A stretch of 64,000 nt of DNA from Sphingomonas sp. S1-29 (GTDB taxonomy: Bacteria; Pseudomonadota; Alphaproteobacteria; Sphingomonadales; Sphingomonadaceae), in contig NZ_CP110678.1 of assembly GCF_026167545.1 (NCBI RefSeq), positions 1,361,501 to 1,425,500 on the forward strand, written 5' to 3'. The notes under the pieces were generated by a model, which was given only the letters and a program-made list of their open reading frames with translations, was not told the DNA's origin and did no database searches. The position numbers and the translations under genes are program-made. Shown one piece after another: positions 1-9,160 of this stretch (the first letter of the stretch is position 1; every line of letters starts with the position of its first letter).

Positions 1-386
1 GCCGCCACCAGCGGATCGGTGAAATTCACCTGCCGACCGCCGGTAACCGCGCCCTGCGTTCCCGCACCGGTCAACGCGTCGTTGGGAAGCCCCGCACCGG
101 TCGCCGCGAACAGGTAGAATTGCGCTTCGAGATATTCGAGGTTCAGCGCGAAGTTGAGCACATCGCCATCGGTGATCGCCGCTGGCGTCGGGGTCGGGGT
201 AGGCGTCGGCGCGGGGGCCGGCGGCGGGTTGCCCGGAAAATCGCCGCTGTCGTCGCAGGCCGCGAGCATCGATGCCCCGGCAACCGCGAGCCCGGCGGTG
301 CCCGCCATCTTGAGCATCGCCCGACGGCTCTCGCGCCGGGCTTCGCCCGCCGCCAATACGTCGAGGAGCAGGTTCTGATCGTTCAT
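1..386 (-). CDS. Ferritin-like domain protein with Tat/lipoprotein-type N-terminus (partial, 3' end outside window)
   Basis: Only the first 128 codons are present; the gene runs off the left edge. The N-terminus has a twin-arginine stretch (RRAMLK near residue 22) followed by a hydrophobic segment ending in a lipobox-like LAAC, then a Pro-Thr-Ala linker, so an exported, possibly lipid-anchored protein is likely. The mature part begins with [17 protein letters not shown], nearly identical to the start of the ferritin-like domain in the next gene upstream, so the two are tandem paralogues. The ATG at 386 has an AGGAGG ribosome site and lies 19 nt after the upstream stop, implying co-transcription. 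Family knowledge: exported ferritin_2-type helical bundle proteins are associated with stress and desiccation responses, but their chemistry is poorly defined. Confidence 0.85.
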   Translation of the reverse strand, partial: MNDQNLLLDVLAAGEARRESRRAMLKMAGTAGLAVAGASMLAACDDSGDFPGNPPPAPAPTPTPTPTPAAITDGDVLNFALNLEYLEAQFYLFAATGAGLPNDALTGAGTQGAVTGGRQVNFTDPLVA

Positions 387-405
387 GTCGTATCCTCCCT
401 CTTTC

Positions 406-1371
406 TCAGTTCGCGGCGCTGGTGCGGATGGTGCCGTTCATGCCTGCGGGATAGAACCCGCCGCGGTCGGTCATCATGTTGTTGAGGTACACGATGTTGA
501 GCACCTGGCCGGCGCTGCGGCTGTAGGCGAGGCCGTTCTCGTCGAGCGGGACGATGTTCGAAGCGTTGCCGATATTGGCGACGCCCTGGTCGAGATCGGT
601 GGTGCCATCGAGGCTGTCGCGCGCGCCCGAAATTGCTTCGGTCGCCTGGATCAGCATCGCGCTCGGGGTCTCGATCCCCTTGGCGTACAGCACGGTGCGC
701 ACCAACGCGGCATGGTACGCCTCGACCGCGAGCAGCCCGGCGGCGGCTTCGAGGAACACCTTGCTGGTGATCAGCGGCGATGCGCCCTTGTACGCGGTGA
801 CGCCGACATCTTCGAAGATGAACGCACCGAGCAGGAAATTCTCGTCGCTGGCATAGGGATCGAAGCTGGTGTTGCCGGGGCCGATCAGGCCGGCGGCGCG
901 CGCCGCGCTCGAAAACGCGCCGGTCGGCGTCGAGCCGATGTCGATCGCCGGCTGGGCAACGGTCGCGCTGCCGAGCGCGGTCCGCAGGAAGCGGACATGC
1001 TCGACTTCATCGGCGGCGATTTCCTGCGCATAGGCGGCAACCACCGGATCGGTGAAGGCCACCTGCCGGCCGCCGCTGACCGCGCCCCGCGTACCGGTGC
1101 CCGTCAGCAGGTCGTTGGGCAGGCCCGAACCAGTCGCGGCATAGAGATAAAATTGCGCCTCGAGATATTCGAGGTTGAGCGCGAAGTTGAGGATATCGGC
1201 ATCGGTGATCGCCGGTGCGGCCTGCGCCATCAGCGGCGACGATTTCGTCGCGATCATCGCGCCGCCCGCCACCGCCGCGGCAACGCCGAAGCTACGGAAG
1301 AAATCGCGGCGATCCTCCAGGCGCAGCGCCCGCTTGTCGAACATTTCGACCATTTCGCTACTGTCAGTCAT
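406..1371 (-). CDS. Ferritin-like domain-containing protein, Tat-exported
   Basis: 321 residues. The N-terminus carries RRDFFRSFG followed by an Ala/Gly-rich hydrophobic stretch, a plausible Tat signal ending near AQAAPA. The remainder is a ferritin-like helical domain, starting [17 protein letters not shown] with further Glu/His-containing helices ([23 protein letters not shown]) that could bind a di-metal centre. I chose the ATG at 1371 over an ATG 24 nt upstream because AGGGAGG sits 6 nt before it. It is the first gene of a two-gene unit with the paralogue at 1-386, and it is divergent from the Crp-family regulator. Metal oxidation or a stress-protective role is family-based inference; the substrate is unknown. 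Confidence 0.88.
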   Translation of the reverse strand: MTDSSEMVEMFDKRALRLEDRRDFFRSFGVAAAVAGGAMIATKSSPLMAQAAPAITDADILNFALNLEYLEAQFYLYAATGSGLPNDLLTGTGTRGAVSGGRQVAFTDPVVAAYAQEIAADEVEHVRFLRTALGSATVAQPAIDIGSTPTGAFSSAARAAGLIGPGNTSFDPYASDENFLLGAFIFEDVGVTAYKGASPLITSKVFLEAAAGLLAVEAYHAALVRTVLYAKGIETPSAMLIQATEAISGARDSLDGTTDLDQGVANIGNASNIVPLDENGLAYSRSAGQVLNIVYLNNMMTDRGGFYPAGMNGTIRTSAAN

Positions 1372-1532
1372 CGGCAGCCTCCCTTGATCGCCCATTCATG
1401 TGGACGCGAAAGCTACGCCGCGCCGCGCCGACAAAGACGCAGTTGCGCGCGATCTTTTATATTCTTCGAGGTGCGCATCTTTTCAGCGCCGCGCGTCGAA
1501 CCTTCGCTGAGCGAAATGTCGAAAGAGGGTCC

Positions 1533-2273
1533 GTGCTACGCTTGAATGAAACCCAGCAGATCGAACGCGATTCTGGCCGGCGCACGTCGTCGATGGAAAA
1601 CCGGCTAATAGCCGCGCTGCCGCGCGAAGACGGTGCGGCGCTCGCCGCGCTCGCCCAGCCGATGACGCTTCGCGCGGGCGAACCGGCGGTGGTTGCCGGC
1701 GGCGCAGCGGTGTTGTGGCTGCCCGACACCGCGGTGCTGTCGTTCGGCGAGACGCTTGCCGAACGCAATGTCGAATGCGGCATCGTCGGCGCCGAGGGCG
1801 CGATCGGCTGGGAGCCGCTGATCGGCCTGCCGCAATCGAACCAGCGGGTCGCGGCGCTGGTCGGCGGCAGCCTGCACGCGATACCGTGCGGCCAGGCGGC
1901 GGCGCTTTGCGACCAACGTCCGGCGATCCTCGCGCACCTGCTGCGCTATCGCGAGACGTTGTTGATTCAGATGCGCTGGACGATCGCCGCGCGGCTGCAG
2001 AACGGGCCCGATCGCCGGCTGGCGCGCTGGCTGTGCATGCTGCACGACCGGGTCGAGGGCGACACGCTCGACATCACCCATCTGCGCCTGGCGGCGTTCC
2101 TCAACGCGCGACGCGCGAGCATCACCGATTCGCTCCACGTGCTCGAAGGCGAGCGGATCGTCCGCTGTACCCGCGGCAAGATCTTCGTTCGCGATCGCGG
2201 CGCGCTCGAAGCCGCGGCGGGACCGGCCTATGGCCCTGCCGAGGCCGCCTATGCTGCGCTGTTCGAGCGGTAG
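1533..2273 (+). CDS. Crp/Fnr family transcriptional regulator
   Basis: About 246 residues if the GTG at 1533 is used (AGAGGG 5 nt upstream), or 226 residues from the ATG at 1593, which lacks a clear ribosome site; the start is uncertain. The N-terminal half is a degenerate cyclic-nucleotide-binding-like beta roll (LWLPDTAVLSFGETLAERN, then EGAIGWEPLIGLPQSNQ). The C-terminal half is a winged helix-turn-helix of the Crp type (DITHLRLAAFLNARRASITDS). Sphingomonads carry many Crp-family proteins of this sort. It reads away from the ferritin-like genes across a gap of about 160 nt and may regulate them. No FNR-type cysteine cluster is visible, so the effector is unknown. Confidence 0.85.
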   Translation: MLRLNETQQIERDSGRRTSSMENRLIAALPREDGAALAALAQPMTLRAGEPAVVAGGAAVLWLPDTAVLSFGETLAERNVECGIVGAEGAIGWEPLIGLPQSNQRVAALVGGSLHAIPCGQAAALCDQRPAILAHLLRYRETLLIQMRWTIAARLQNGPDRRLARWLCMLHDRVEGDTLDITHLRLAAFLNARRASITDSLHVLEGERIVRCTRGKIFVRDRGALEAAAGPAYGPAEAAYAALFER

Positions 2274-2293
2274 ACCCCAACCCAGAGCAGGGG

Positions 2294-2379
2294 GTGCCGA
2301 GCTTGTCGAAGCACCGTTCTTCTTTTTCGTGCCGCCCAAAGAGGGAAAAGCGGTGCTTCGGCAAGCGCAGCACGAACGG
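2294..2379. repeat. REP-like inverted repeat, type A
   Basis: Arms at 2294-2316 and 2351-2373 (23 nt, 3 mismatches), core GAGCTTGTCGAAGCACCG, extending into GAACGG on the right. The same arm sequence recurs at 15433-15527 and 28851-28941. It sits between the convergent Crp gene and the anti-sigma gene and could form a hairpin that blocks read-through. Confidence 0.8.
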
Positions 2380-2401
2380 GGAAAGGGTGGCCCCTTCCCC
2401 G

Positions 2402-3154
2402 CTACAGCAGCGTGATCCGCGCCGTGCCCAGGATATCGCCGGTCGGGGCGGCATGCGGTGCGCCATCGGCGGGTTCGAGCGTCAGCGCCAGCGTCGCACC
2501 GTCGGCGAGCAGTCGCCCGGTGTCAGCCGCCAACCGCACTTCGCTCTCGCCGTCGCGCGCGATCAGGCCGAGCGAGGTCGGCGCGCCGCCTTCGGGAATG
2601 ACCCACAATTCGGGCTCGCCGGCGCCCGCCGGGATCGCGGTCGCGCGGACGCGCAGCACGCCACCCTGCGGGTCGAGGCGCATCGCCAGCATCGACGCGC
2701 CTTCGCCGTCGTTGAGCTGCGCGACCAGCGTCTCGGTCGGCAAAGGTTCGGGCGGCAGCGGTTCGGGTGCTTCGGCGACGACCACCGGCGGCGGTGCGAC
2801 CGGATCGGGCTGGGTGACCAGCATCAGCGCCAGCGTCGCAGCGATCGCGGCGAAACCCGCGGTCGCCCATTTCCAGCCGCCCGCCCCGCCGGTCAGCGCC
2901 GGGCCGGGATCGTTCGCGGCGATCGGCGGCAAGCGCTGCTCGACCGCGCTCCACACGCGCTGCGTCGGCGCGATCGGCGTAATTTCGGCATAGAGCCCGG
3001 CAAAGCGCTGGTCCCAGGCATCGACTTCGGCGGCGAACACCGGATCCTCGGCGCGCAGCTGCTCGGCCGCGAGCCGCTCGGCGCCGCTCAGCAGCCCGAG
3101 CGACAATTCGCCCGCCAGCAACGCGCGCTCCTCGGGGGTCATCGGCTCAACCAT
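2402..3154 (-). CDS. Anti-sigma factor, RskA/anti-sigma-K type
   Basis: 250 residues. The N-terminal about 90 residues (TPEERALLAGELSLGLLSG onward) form the cytoplasmic sigma-binding domain typical of RskA-like proteins. One membrane segment follows near residues 94-114 (WKWATAGFAAIAATLALM), then a Pro/Glu-rich linker and a C-terminal periplasmic domain with the RskA-like pattern of LWVIPEGGAPTSLGLI. The start overlaps the end of the ECF sigma gene by 8 nt, the classic sigma/anti-sigma arrangement. It should hold the sigma factor at the membrane until an unidentified signal releases it. No zinc-binding HxxxCxxC anti-sigma motif is seen. Confidence 0.88.
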   Translation of the reverse strand: MVEPMTPEERALLAGELSLGLLSGAERLAAEQLRAEDPVFAAEVDAWDQRFAGLYAEITPIAPTQRVWSAVEQRLPPIAANDPGPALTGGAGGWKWATAGFAAIAATLALMLVTQPDPVAPPPVVVAEAPEPLPPEPLPTETLVAQLNDGEGASMLAMRLDPQGGVLRVRATAIPAGAGEPELWVIPEGGAPTSLGLIARDGESEVRLAADTGRLLADGATLALTLEPADGAPHAAPTGDILGTARITLL

Positions 3155-3707
3155 GATCGATGCACCGTTTGAGCCGTTCGAGGCCGCGGCGGACCCAGCT
3201 CTTCATCGTGCCCAACGGCACCGACGCGCGCTCGGCGAGCTCGGCATAGGTGTAGCCATCGAAGAACGCAGCGCGGATCGAGTGATGCTGATGCTCCTCG
3301 AGCGTGTCGAGGCATTGTGCCAGCAGCATCCGTCCTTCGTGATCGACCATGTTCTCATCGGTGGAAGCTACGTCGGCGAACGCGGTCTGGATGAGTTCAT
3401 CGGGATCTTCGAGCCGGCGCTCGCTGGTGCGGCGCCAGTCGATCGCGCTGTTGCGCGCGATCGCGCACAGCCAGGTGATCGGGCTCGCCCGCTCGCGATC
3501 GAAGCGCGCGGCACGGTGCCAGACCTTGAGATAGACTTCCTGCAGCACGTCTTCGGCCGATTCGCGGTCCTTCACGATACGGAAGCATACGCCGAACAGC
3601 TTGGCCGAGGTGCGGTCATAGACCGCCTTCAGCGCAGCGCGATCACCCGCCGCGACGCGCGCGATGTCATCGCACAGCAGGGCACGCGCACTATCGGCGT
3701 CGGTCAT
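3147..3707 (-). CDS. ECF sigma-70 family RNA polymerase sigma factor
   Basis: 186 residues with region 2 (LFGVCFRIVKDRESAEDVLQ, then the VYLKVWHRA helix) and region 4 (FFDGYTYAELAERASVPLGT, then a MKSWVRRGLERLK recognition helix). Length and domains fit an ECF sigma factor of the SigK type that pairs with RskA-like anti-sigma factors. It is followed by, and overlaps, its anti-sigma gene. The ATG at 3707 lacks a strong ribosome site. I could not find a convincing autoregulatory GGAAC-type promoter in the 106 nt upstream, so its regulon cannot be read from this window. Confidence 0.92.
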   Translation of the reverse strand: MTDADSARALLCDDIARVAAGDRAALKAVYDRTSAKLFGVCFRIVKDRESAEDVLQEVYLKVWHRAARFDRERASPITWLCAIARNSAIDWRRTSERRLEDPDELIQTAFADVASTDENMVDHEGRMLLAQCLDTLEEHQHHSIRAAFFDGYTYAELAERASVPLGTMKSWVRRGLERLKRCIDHG

Positions 3708-3813
3708 GCGGTAACTGGGTCCGGCAACGTACGCATCGACATGCTTCTATGGCCGCGATCGTGGCGGCACAAGGGTACAGAACGTGCAGAAGCCATGCCG
3801 CTCGGCCCCACGT

Positions 3814-5424
3814 TCACGCGGCATATTCGCGTTCGCGATAATCGAACCAGGCGACATCGGCGGGCATCGCGGTGCCCGCCATGTCCTGCGCCGCGACCCC
3901 GACGAAGGCGCCGGTGAAGTTCGCCATCCCCGGTGCGCTCGCCTCGTCCGACAGGATGCTCGCGTCGAACAATTGCGGCAGCCAGGTCCAATCGGCGTCG
4001 CCCTCGCAACGATAGCGAAAGCGCAGCCGCTCGAAATCGACCTCGACGCCGAGTTCGATCGCGCCGTCGGGAATCGCGATCGGCGCGGTGAAGGCATCGG
4101 CCTGCGGGCTGTCGGGCAGCGCCGACATCACCGCCAGATGTCGCCCGATCGCGTCGTCGTGGCTGACGTACAGGTAATGGAACTTGGTGCCGTTATAATA
4201 GCAGACCAGTCCCGCCATCTGCTGGAAGTGCGCGGGTGCGACTTCGATCCGCGTCTGCGCGGTGTAGCAAAATGCCTGTTGCCGCCGCGCGACCAGCGCT
4301 TGCTCGAACACGCTGCCGATCGTCTCGCGGCCATAGAGCCGCAAATGCCCCGGACGCGCGGTGAGCGAGAAGATGCGATCGGGTTCGGGGGTGCGCAACC
4401 ACTGGAAATCGATCGGCAGTTGGGGCGTGTCGAAGCGGGTGCGCTCCTGCCGCGGTTCGGGCGGTGCGGCATCATGCTCGACCGCGAGCACCGGCATCGC
4501 ATCGCCCGCAAGCGTGTAGAGCCAGCCATCGTCGCCCCAGCGCATCGGCTGGATCGCGGTCTCGCGCCCCATCACGCAGCGCCCGCGATTGGGGAGCGGG
4601 CGGCCGCACAGATAGGCCAGCCACGGCGTCCCGTCGGGCGCCTCGACCAGATCGGCATGGCCCGCGCGCTGGAGCGGCGCGTCGGGGCGGTTGCGCGCGG
4701 TGAGGATGTAGCGATCGGGATGGAGCTCATACGGACCGGTGAGCGTGCGCGACCGCGCCATCGTCACCGCGTGGTTCCATCCCGTCCCGCCCTCGGCGGT
4801 CAGCAGATAATAATAGCCGTCGCGCCGGTAGATATGCGGCGCTTCGGTAAGACCCAATTCGGTGCCTTTGAAAATCAGGTGGCGCTCGCCCACCAGCGCG
4901 CGCACGGTCGCATCATATTCCTGCAGCACGATGCCGGCGAAACGATTGCGGCCGGGGCGATGGTCCCACAGCATATTCGAGACATATTGCCGGCCGTCCT
5001 CATCGGTGAACAGCGACGGGTCGAAGCCGCTGCTGTTGAGATACACCCGATCCGACCATGGCCCGTCGATCGACGGCGCGGTCACCAGATAATTGTGGAA
5101 ATCGCGCAGCGACGCCCCCGAAGCGCCGCCGGTGGTGGTGCGGCCATAGCGTTTGACGTCGGTATAGACGAGGTGGAACAGCCCGTTCGCATAGGTCAGG
5201 CACGGCGCCCACACCCCGCAGCTGTCGGGATCGCCGCGCATGTCGAGCAGGTCGGCACGCGCAAGCGGGCGCGCGACCAGTGTCCAGTTCGCCAGATCGG
5301 TCGAATGGTGGATCTGCACCCCCGGAAACCATTCGAAGGTCGAGGTGGCGATGTAATAATCGTCGCCGACACGGACGATCGAGGGGTCGGGGTTGAACCC
5401 CGGCAGGATCGGATTGCGGATCAT
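3814..5424 (-). CDS. GH43 beta-xylosidase / arabinofuranosidase, cytoplasmic
   Basis: 536 residues, no signal peptide. It opens with NPILPGFNPDPSIVRVGDDY, the GH43 five-bladed propeller signature with the general-base Asp. SSGFDPSLFTDEDG supplies the pKa-modulating Asp, and TELGLTEAPHIYRRDGYYY the acid Glu. Residues from about 330 form a C-terminal beta-sandwich domain, as in XynB-type beta-xylosidases. It likely removes xylose from imported xylo-oligosaccharides in the cytoplasm. The ATG at 5424 overlaps the MFS stop by 4 nt, making it the last gene of the GH2-GH115-MFS-GH43 unit driven from the operator at 11911. Arabinofuranosidase activity cannot be excluded from sequence. Confidence 0.93.
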   Translation of the reverse strand: MIRNPILPGFNPDPSIVRVGDDYYIATSTFEWFPGVQIHHSTDLANWTLVARPLARADLLDMRGDPDSCGVWAPCLTYANGLFHLVYTDVKRYGRTTTGGASGASLRDFHNYLVTAPSIDGPWSDRVYLNSSGFDPSLFTDEDGRQYVSNMLWDHRPGRNRFAGIVLQEYDATVRALVGERHLIFKGTELGLTEAPHIYRRDGYYYLLTAEGGTGWNHAVTMARSRTLTGPYELHPDRYILTARNRPDAPLQRAGHADLVEAPDGTPWLAYLCGRPLPNRGRCVMGRETAIQPMRWGDDGWLYTLAGDAMPVLAVEHDAAPPEPRQERTRFDTPQLPIDFQWLRTPEPDRIFSLTARPGHLRLYGRETIGSVFEQALVARRQQAFCYTAQTRIEVAPAHFQQMAGLVCYYNGTKFHYLYVSHDDAIGRHLAVMSALPDSPQADAFTAPIAIPDGAIELGVEVDFERLRFRYRCEGDADWTWLPQLFDASILSDEASAPGMANFTGAFVGVAAQDMAGTAMPADVAWFDYREREYAA

Positions 5425-6707
5425 GCGGCGACATCCTGTCCTTGGGGTTCGGGGGCGACCGCGGGCGGCTTGACCACCGTCCACAGCACCACGGCGGCGA
5501 GCAGGTCGAGCATCGACAACGCGACGAAGAAGGGCTCGTAGCCGATCGTCGTCACCAGCGTGCCGATCGCGACCGAGAACAACAGCACCCCCAAATTGGC
5601 GAAGGTGCCGCCGATCCCCGCGACGGTGCCGATCTCGTTCTGCGGGAACAGATCGGTGGCAAGCGTGATGCAGGTCACCGACAGCATCTGGTGCGCGAAG
5701 CCGCCCAGGCTCAGCAGCGCGATCGCGGCATAGGGACTCTCGACGCTGCCGACGAAGATCATGCACGTCATCAGCAGCGCGCCGATCGTGAACGCCCCGC
5801 GCCGCGCGTTGATCAGGCCAACCCCGCGCCGCCGCAGCCACGCCGCCATCGCGGGGCCGGCCATGCAGCCGAAATCGGCGGCGACGAAGGGCAGCCACGC
5901 GAACATCGCGATCTGCGCCAGGTCGAAGCCGCGCGCGGTGACCAGGTAGAGCGGCAGCCAGAAGGTGAGCGTCCCCCAGGTCGGATCGGCGAGGAAGCGC
6001 GGCAGCACGATGCCCCACAGGTTGCGCTGGCGGAGCAAGGTCGGGATCGACCGCCGCGGGCCGACCGCCAGATGCGCCTCGCGCCCGGTCGCAATCAGCG
6101 CGCGCTCTTCCTCGCTCAGCCGCTGGTGCGTCTCGACCGATCGATAGGTGAACAGCCACAGCACGACCCACAGCCCTGCCAGGATCCCGACCACCACGAA
6201 CGCCGCACGCCAGTTCCACCAAAGTATCGCGCCCGCGACCAACGGCGGCGCGAGCATCGACCCGAACGACGCGCCGACATTGTAGATACCGCTGGCAAAG
6301 CCGCGTTCGCGCGCAGGAAACCATTCGGCGACCACCTTGAGCCCGCCGGGATGCGCGGTGCCCTCGGCAAAGCCGAGCGCGGCGCGAAGCCCCATCAGCG
6401 ACAGCCAGCCGGTCGCCAGGCCATGCGCCATCGTGATGACCGCCCAGGCGCTGGCGAAGATCGCCAGCCCCATACGAAGCCCGATCGTGTCGAGCAGATA
6501 GCCCGCGACCGGCTGGAGCATGATGCCCAGCTGGAACGCGCCGGTGATCCAGCCATATTCGCGCTCGCCGATCCCCAGATCGGCGAGCACCGTCGGCGCG
6601 GCGACGCCGAGCGTGCTGCGCGTCAGATAATTCAGGCTGGTGCCGATCATCACCACGCCGATCAGCCACCAGCGCAGATTCTTGATCGGGCGGCGGGCAG
6701 CCTTCAC
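5421..6707 (-). CDS. MFS transporter, anion:cation symporter family (hexuronate-type)
   Basis: 428 residues with about 12 hydrophobic segments. It starts RPIKNLRWWLIGVVMIGTSL followed by NYLTRSTLGVAAP, which fits the ACS subfamily that includes ExuT-like hexuronate carriers. AEGTAHPGGLKVVAEWFPAR matches the conserved loop of this group. The GTG start at 6707 overlaps the GH115 stop (GTGA). Placed between an alpha-glucuronidase gene and a beta-xylosidase gene, it most likely imports glucuronate or short aldouronates across the inner membrane; this is inference from family and context. A second carrier of the same kind lies at 38890. Confidence 0.9.
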   Translation of the reverse strand: MKAARRPIKNLRWWLIGVVMIGTSLNYLTRSTLGVAAPTVLADLGIGEREYGWITGAFQLGIMLQPVAGYLLDTIGLRMGLAIFASAWAVITMAHGLATGWLSLMGLRAALGFAEGTAHPGGLKVVAEWFPARERGFASGIYNVGASFGSMLAPPLVAGAILWWNWRAAFVVVGILAGLWVVLWLFTYRSVETHQRLSEEERALIATGREAHLAVGPRRSIPTLLRQRNLWGIVLPRFLADPTWGTLTFWLPLYLVTARGFDLAQIAMFAWLPFVAADFGCMAGPAMAAWLRRRGVGLINARRGAFTIGALLMTCMIFVGSVESPYAAIALLSLGGFAHQMLSVTCITLATDLFPQNEIGTVAGIGGTFANLGVLLFSVAIGTLVTTIGYEPFFVALSMLDLLAAVVLWTVVKPPAVAPEPQGQDVAA

Positions 6708-9160
6708 GAAGCGACCCGCAGCTGCTGGATCACCACGCCTGGATCGATCATCCAGATACGGATGCGGTGCTTGCCAGCGCTACCCACGCGATGCGTCGAG
6801 CTGGTGGTGCGTGCGGCGTTGGCCACGGCTTGCTCCCATTCCCTTTCGCCGGTGCCCTTCCACAGGTCGATCACCTGCGGCGCTGCGTCGTCGATCGCGA
6901 TCGCATAGCGGCGTCCGGTGCCCACGACGTCGAGCGAAGGGGCGGCGAGCACATCGATGCGGACATCGCCCGCACGCGGCAGCGTCACCGTGTATTCGAG
7001 CATCGGCCCCTGCCCCGGCGCCTGGATCGGTGCGGTCTGCGGCCAGGGCGTTACCGCGGCGCCGGTGATGCCGAGGCCGGGTACGGTCAGCCAGCGGGTC
7101 GCATCCTTGCCCGCGCGAACCGCGGTGTGCGCGGTGGCATCGATCTCAATCGGTCGCGCGGTCGTGGCGGGACGCGGCGCGGGCTTGATCGGGCTGCCGG
7201 CGGCCACGCGTTGTACCACCGGCATGATATCCTGATCGGGCTGCTGCCAGCTCGTATAGCCGATATGCGTCTGCGCCATCATGTGCTTCCACTTGCCGCC
7301 GCCCAGCGATTCATAGCGATCGCGGATCACGCGGTCCTGCGCGAACAACCGCTCGGCCTCGTCGGCCAGCGCGTTGGCGCGGGGATCGTTCGCTGCGGCG
7401 GCGGCGCGGTTGCGCGCGACGGTAACGTATAGCCGCGCGAGATTGCCCGCCGCCTGCACGGGATGTTCGACCAGTTGGTAGAAGGCATCGCTCGCCCCCG
7501 GCGCGACGCTCGGCCGCACCGCCGCGACATCGCGATCGAGCGCCGCCCATTCGGCGAGCACGCGATCGGCGGTACCGTCCGCCAGGCTCCAGCTATCGGG
7601 CGACCAGAGCTCGGGCTTTTGCCGCGCCAGATAGCGCGTGGTGCGATCGAGGATCGACGCGATCGCCGGCGCCGGCGCGGCGCCGAACTGCTCGGTCGCC
7701 CAGGCCTGGTGATACCCGGCCATCTTCTCGACCGTCATCGCCGCGGGGTCCCACGCCATGTCGAGGAAGAAGCTGGTCGGCAATTCCATCGGCTTGAGGT
7801 CGCCGACGTTGACGATCCACATCCGATCGACGCCATGCGCGGCGGCCAGCGACATCTGCTCCCAGGTCCGCGAAATCTGGTTGGTGTTGAGCCACTTATA
7901 GTTGCGCGGCCCGCCGACATAATCGAAGTGATAATAGACGCCATAACCGCCGGGCCGGGTGACGCCGGGCTTGGGCAGGCGGCGGATATTGCCCCAATTA
8001 TCATCGGCGAACAGCAGGGTCACGTCGTCGGGAACGCGCATCCCCTGGTCGTAATAATCCTGCACTTCCTTGTAGAGCGCCCAGACCTGCGGCGTCTGCT
8101 CGGCGGGCTTGCCGGTGACGTCGGCGAGAATCTTGCGCTGGTCGGCGACGATCGTCTCGAGCAATTTGGTCGCGGTGCCGGTGGTCATCGGCTCGTCGCC
8201 ATCGCCGCGCATGCCCACGGTAATCACCGTCTCGCGCCCCGCATTGCGCTTGATCCCATCGGCCCAGAAACGCTGCAATTCGGCGGGGTTGGTGTTGTAA
8301 TCCCATGCGCCGCCCTTGCCGCGCGCCCATTCGACATGCGCGCGCTGCATCGGTTCGTGGTGCGAGGTGCCAAGCACGATTCCCATACGCTGCGCCAGCG
8401 CCGCGCTCTTGGGATCGTCCTGCCAAAGCGACTTGCCCCACATGGCCGGCCATAGATAATTGCCCTTCAGCCGCAGCGTCAGCTCGAACACCCGCTCATA
8501 GAATTTGGCGTTGATCCCGCCGAAGCTGGTCCGCGCCCATTCGCCGAGCGCCGGCTCCTCATCATTGAGGAAGATACCGCGATAGCGCACCGCCGGCGCG
8601 TCGATCCGCCGGCCCGGCGTGACGAACAGGCTCGCCTTGGTCGCGACCGGCACATCGGCCCACCAGTTCCACGGCGACACCCCGGCGCGGCGCGAAAGGT
8701 CGTAAGTGCCGAAGATTGCCCCACGCCGATCGCTCCCCGCGATCACCAGCGCGCGCGCAACTCCGGGCATCGGCGCGTCGACCACCTGCTGGACATAACC
8801 CTCCCAGCGCCCGGCGAGCGTCGAGACGTCGAGCTTACCTTCGGCAATCAGCCGGTCGACCAGGGGGCTGGCCCCCACCACCCCGATCAGCACCGCGCGA
8901 TCGGGCGCGACGTCGGCCCGCCCCGCGACCGCCGCCAGATCGCGCGTCAGGTCTTCGGCTGCGTCGCGCACTCCGGCATCGGTGACACCCTCGACCACCA
9001 CCCGCGCGGCGACCCCGCGCTCGATCAGCGACAGCGCGCCGGTGGTATTGCGATCGCACATGCTCACCGCCTCGGTGCAGGCAAAAGCGGGGGTGGCGGC
9101 AAGCGAAACGATCGCGGTGGCGATCAGGCAGGCGGTGCGCATGGTCTGGTTCCTGTTCAT
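6704..9160 (-). CDS. GH115 xylan alpha-1,2-glucuronidase, secreted
   Basis: 818 residues with an N-terminal signal peptide (hydrophobic CLIATAIVSLAATPAFA). The GH115 pattern is clear: LPHDW-free start, ISGTYDL-like GAIFGTYDLSRRAGVSPWNW, then YRGIFLNDEEPALGEWART, LKGNYLWPAMW, and MRGDGDEPM. GH115 enzymes remove (4-O-methyl-)glucuronic acid from internal positions of polymeric xylan, unlike GH67, which acts only at the non-reducing end of oligomers; the locus encodes both. The C-terminal part (from about 690) is a beta-sandwich domain. The ATG at 9160 overlaps the GH2 stop by 4 nt. Periplasmic location is expected. Confidence 0.93.
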   Translation of the reverse strand: MNRNQTMRTACLIATAIVSLAATPAFACTEAVSMCDRNTTGALSLIERGVAARVVVEGVTDAGVRDAAEDLTRDLAAVAGRADVAPDRAVLIGVVGASPLVDRLIAEGKLDVSTLAGRWEGYVQQVVDAPMPGVARALVIAGSDRRGAIFGTYDLSRRAGVSPWNWWADVPVATKASLFVTPGRRIDAPAVRYRGIFLNDEEPALGEWARTSFGGINAKFYERVFELTLRLKGNYLWPAMWGKSLWQDDPKSAALAQRMGIVLGTSHHEPMQRAHVEWARGKGGAWDYNTNPAELQRFWADGIKRNAGRETVITVGMRGDGDEPMTTGTATKLLETIVADQRKILADVTGKPAEQTPQVWALYKEVQDYYDQGMRVPDDVTLLFADDNWGNIRRLPKPGVTRPGGYGVYYHFDYVGGPRNYKWLNTNQISRTWEQMSLAAAHGVDRMWIVNVGDLKPMELPTSFFLDMAWDPAAMTVEKMAGYHQAWATEQFGAAPAPAIASILDRTTRYLARQKPELWSPDSWSLADGTADRVLAEWAALDRDVAAVRPSVAPGASDAFYQLVEHPVQAAGNLARLYVTVARNRAAAAANDPRANALADEAERLFAQDRVIRDRYESLGGGKWKHMMAQTHIGYTSWQQPDQDIMPVVQRVAAGSPIKPAPRPATTARPIEIDATAHTAVRAGKDATRWLTVPGLGITGAAVTPWPQTAPIQAPGQGPMLEYTVTLPRAGDVRIDVLAAPSLDVVGTGRRYAIAIDDAAPQVIDLWKGTGEREWEQAVANAARTTSSTHRVGSAGKHRIRIWMIDPGVVIQQLRVAS

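Noticed and set aside
3708..3813. Autoregulatory ECF promoter upstream of the sigma factor
   Set aside because: No GGAAC-type -35 with a suitable -10 could be found in the minus-strand sequence.
3814..6669. A 951-codon open frame on the minus strand spanning both the GH43 and MFS regions
   Set aside because: Only the part from 5424 onward matches a protein (GH43). The upstream part is a shadow of the MFS gene in another frame, rich in Arg/Ala as expected of high-GC DNA.
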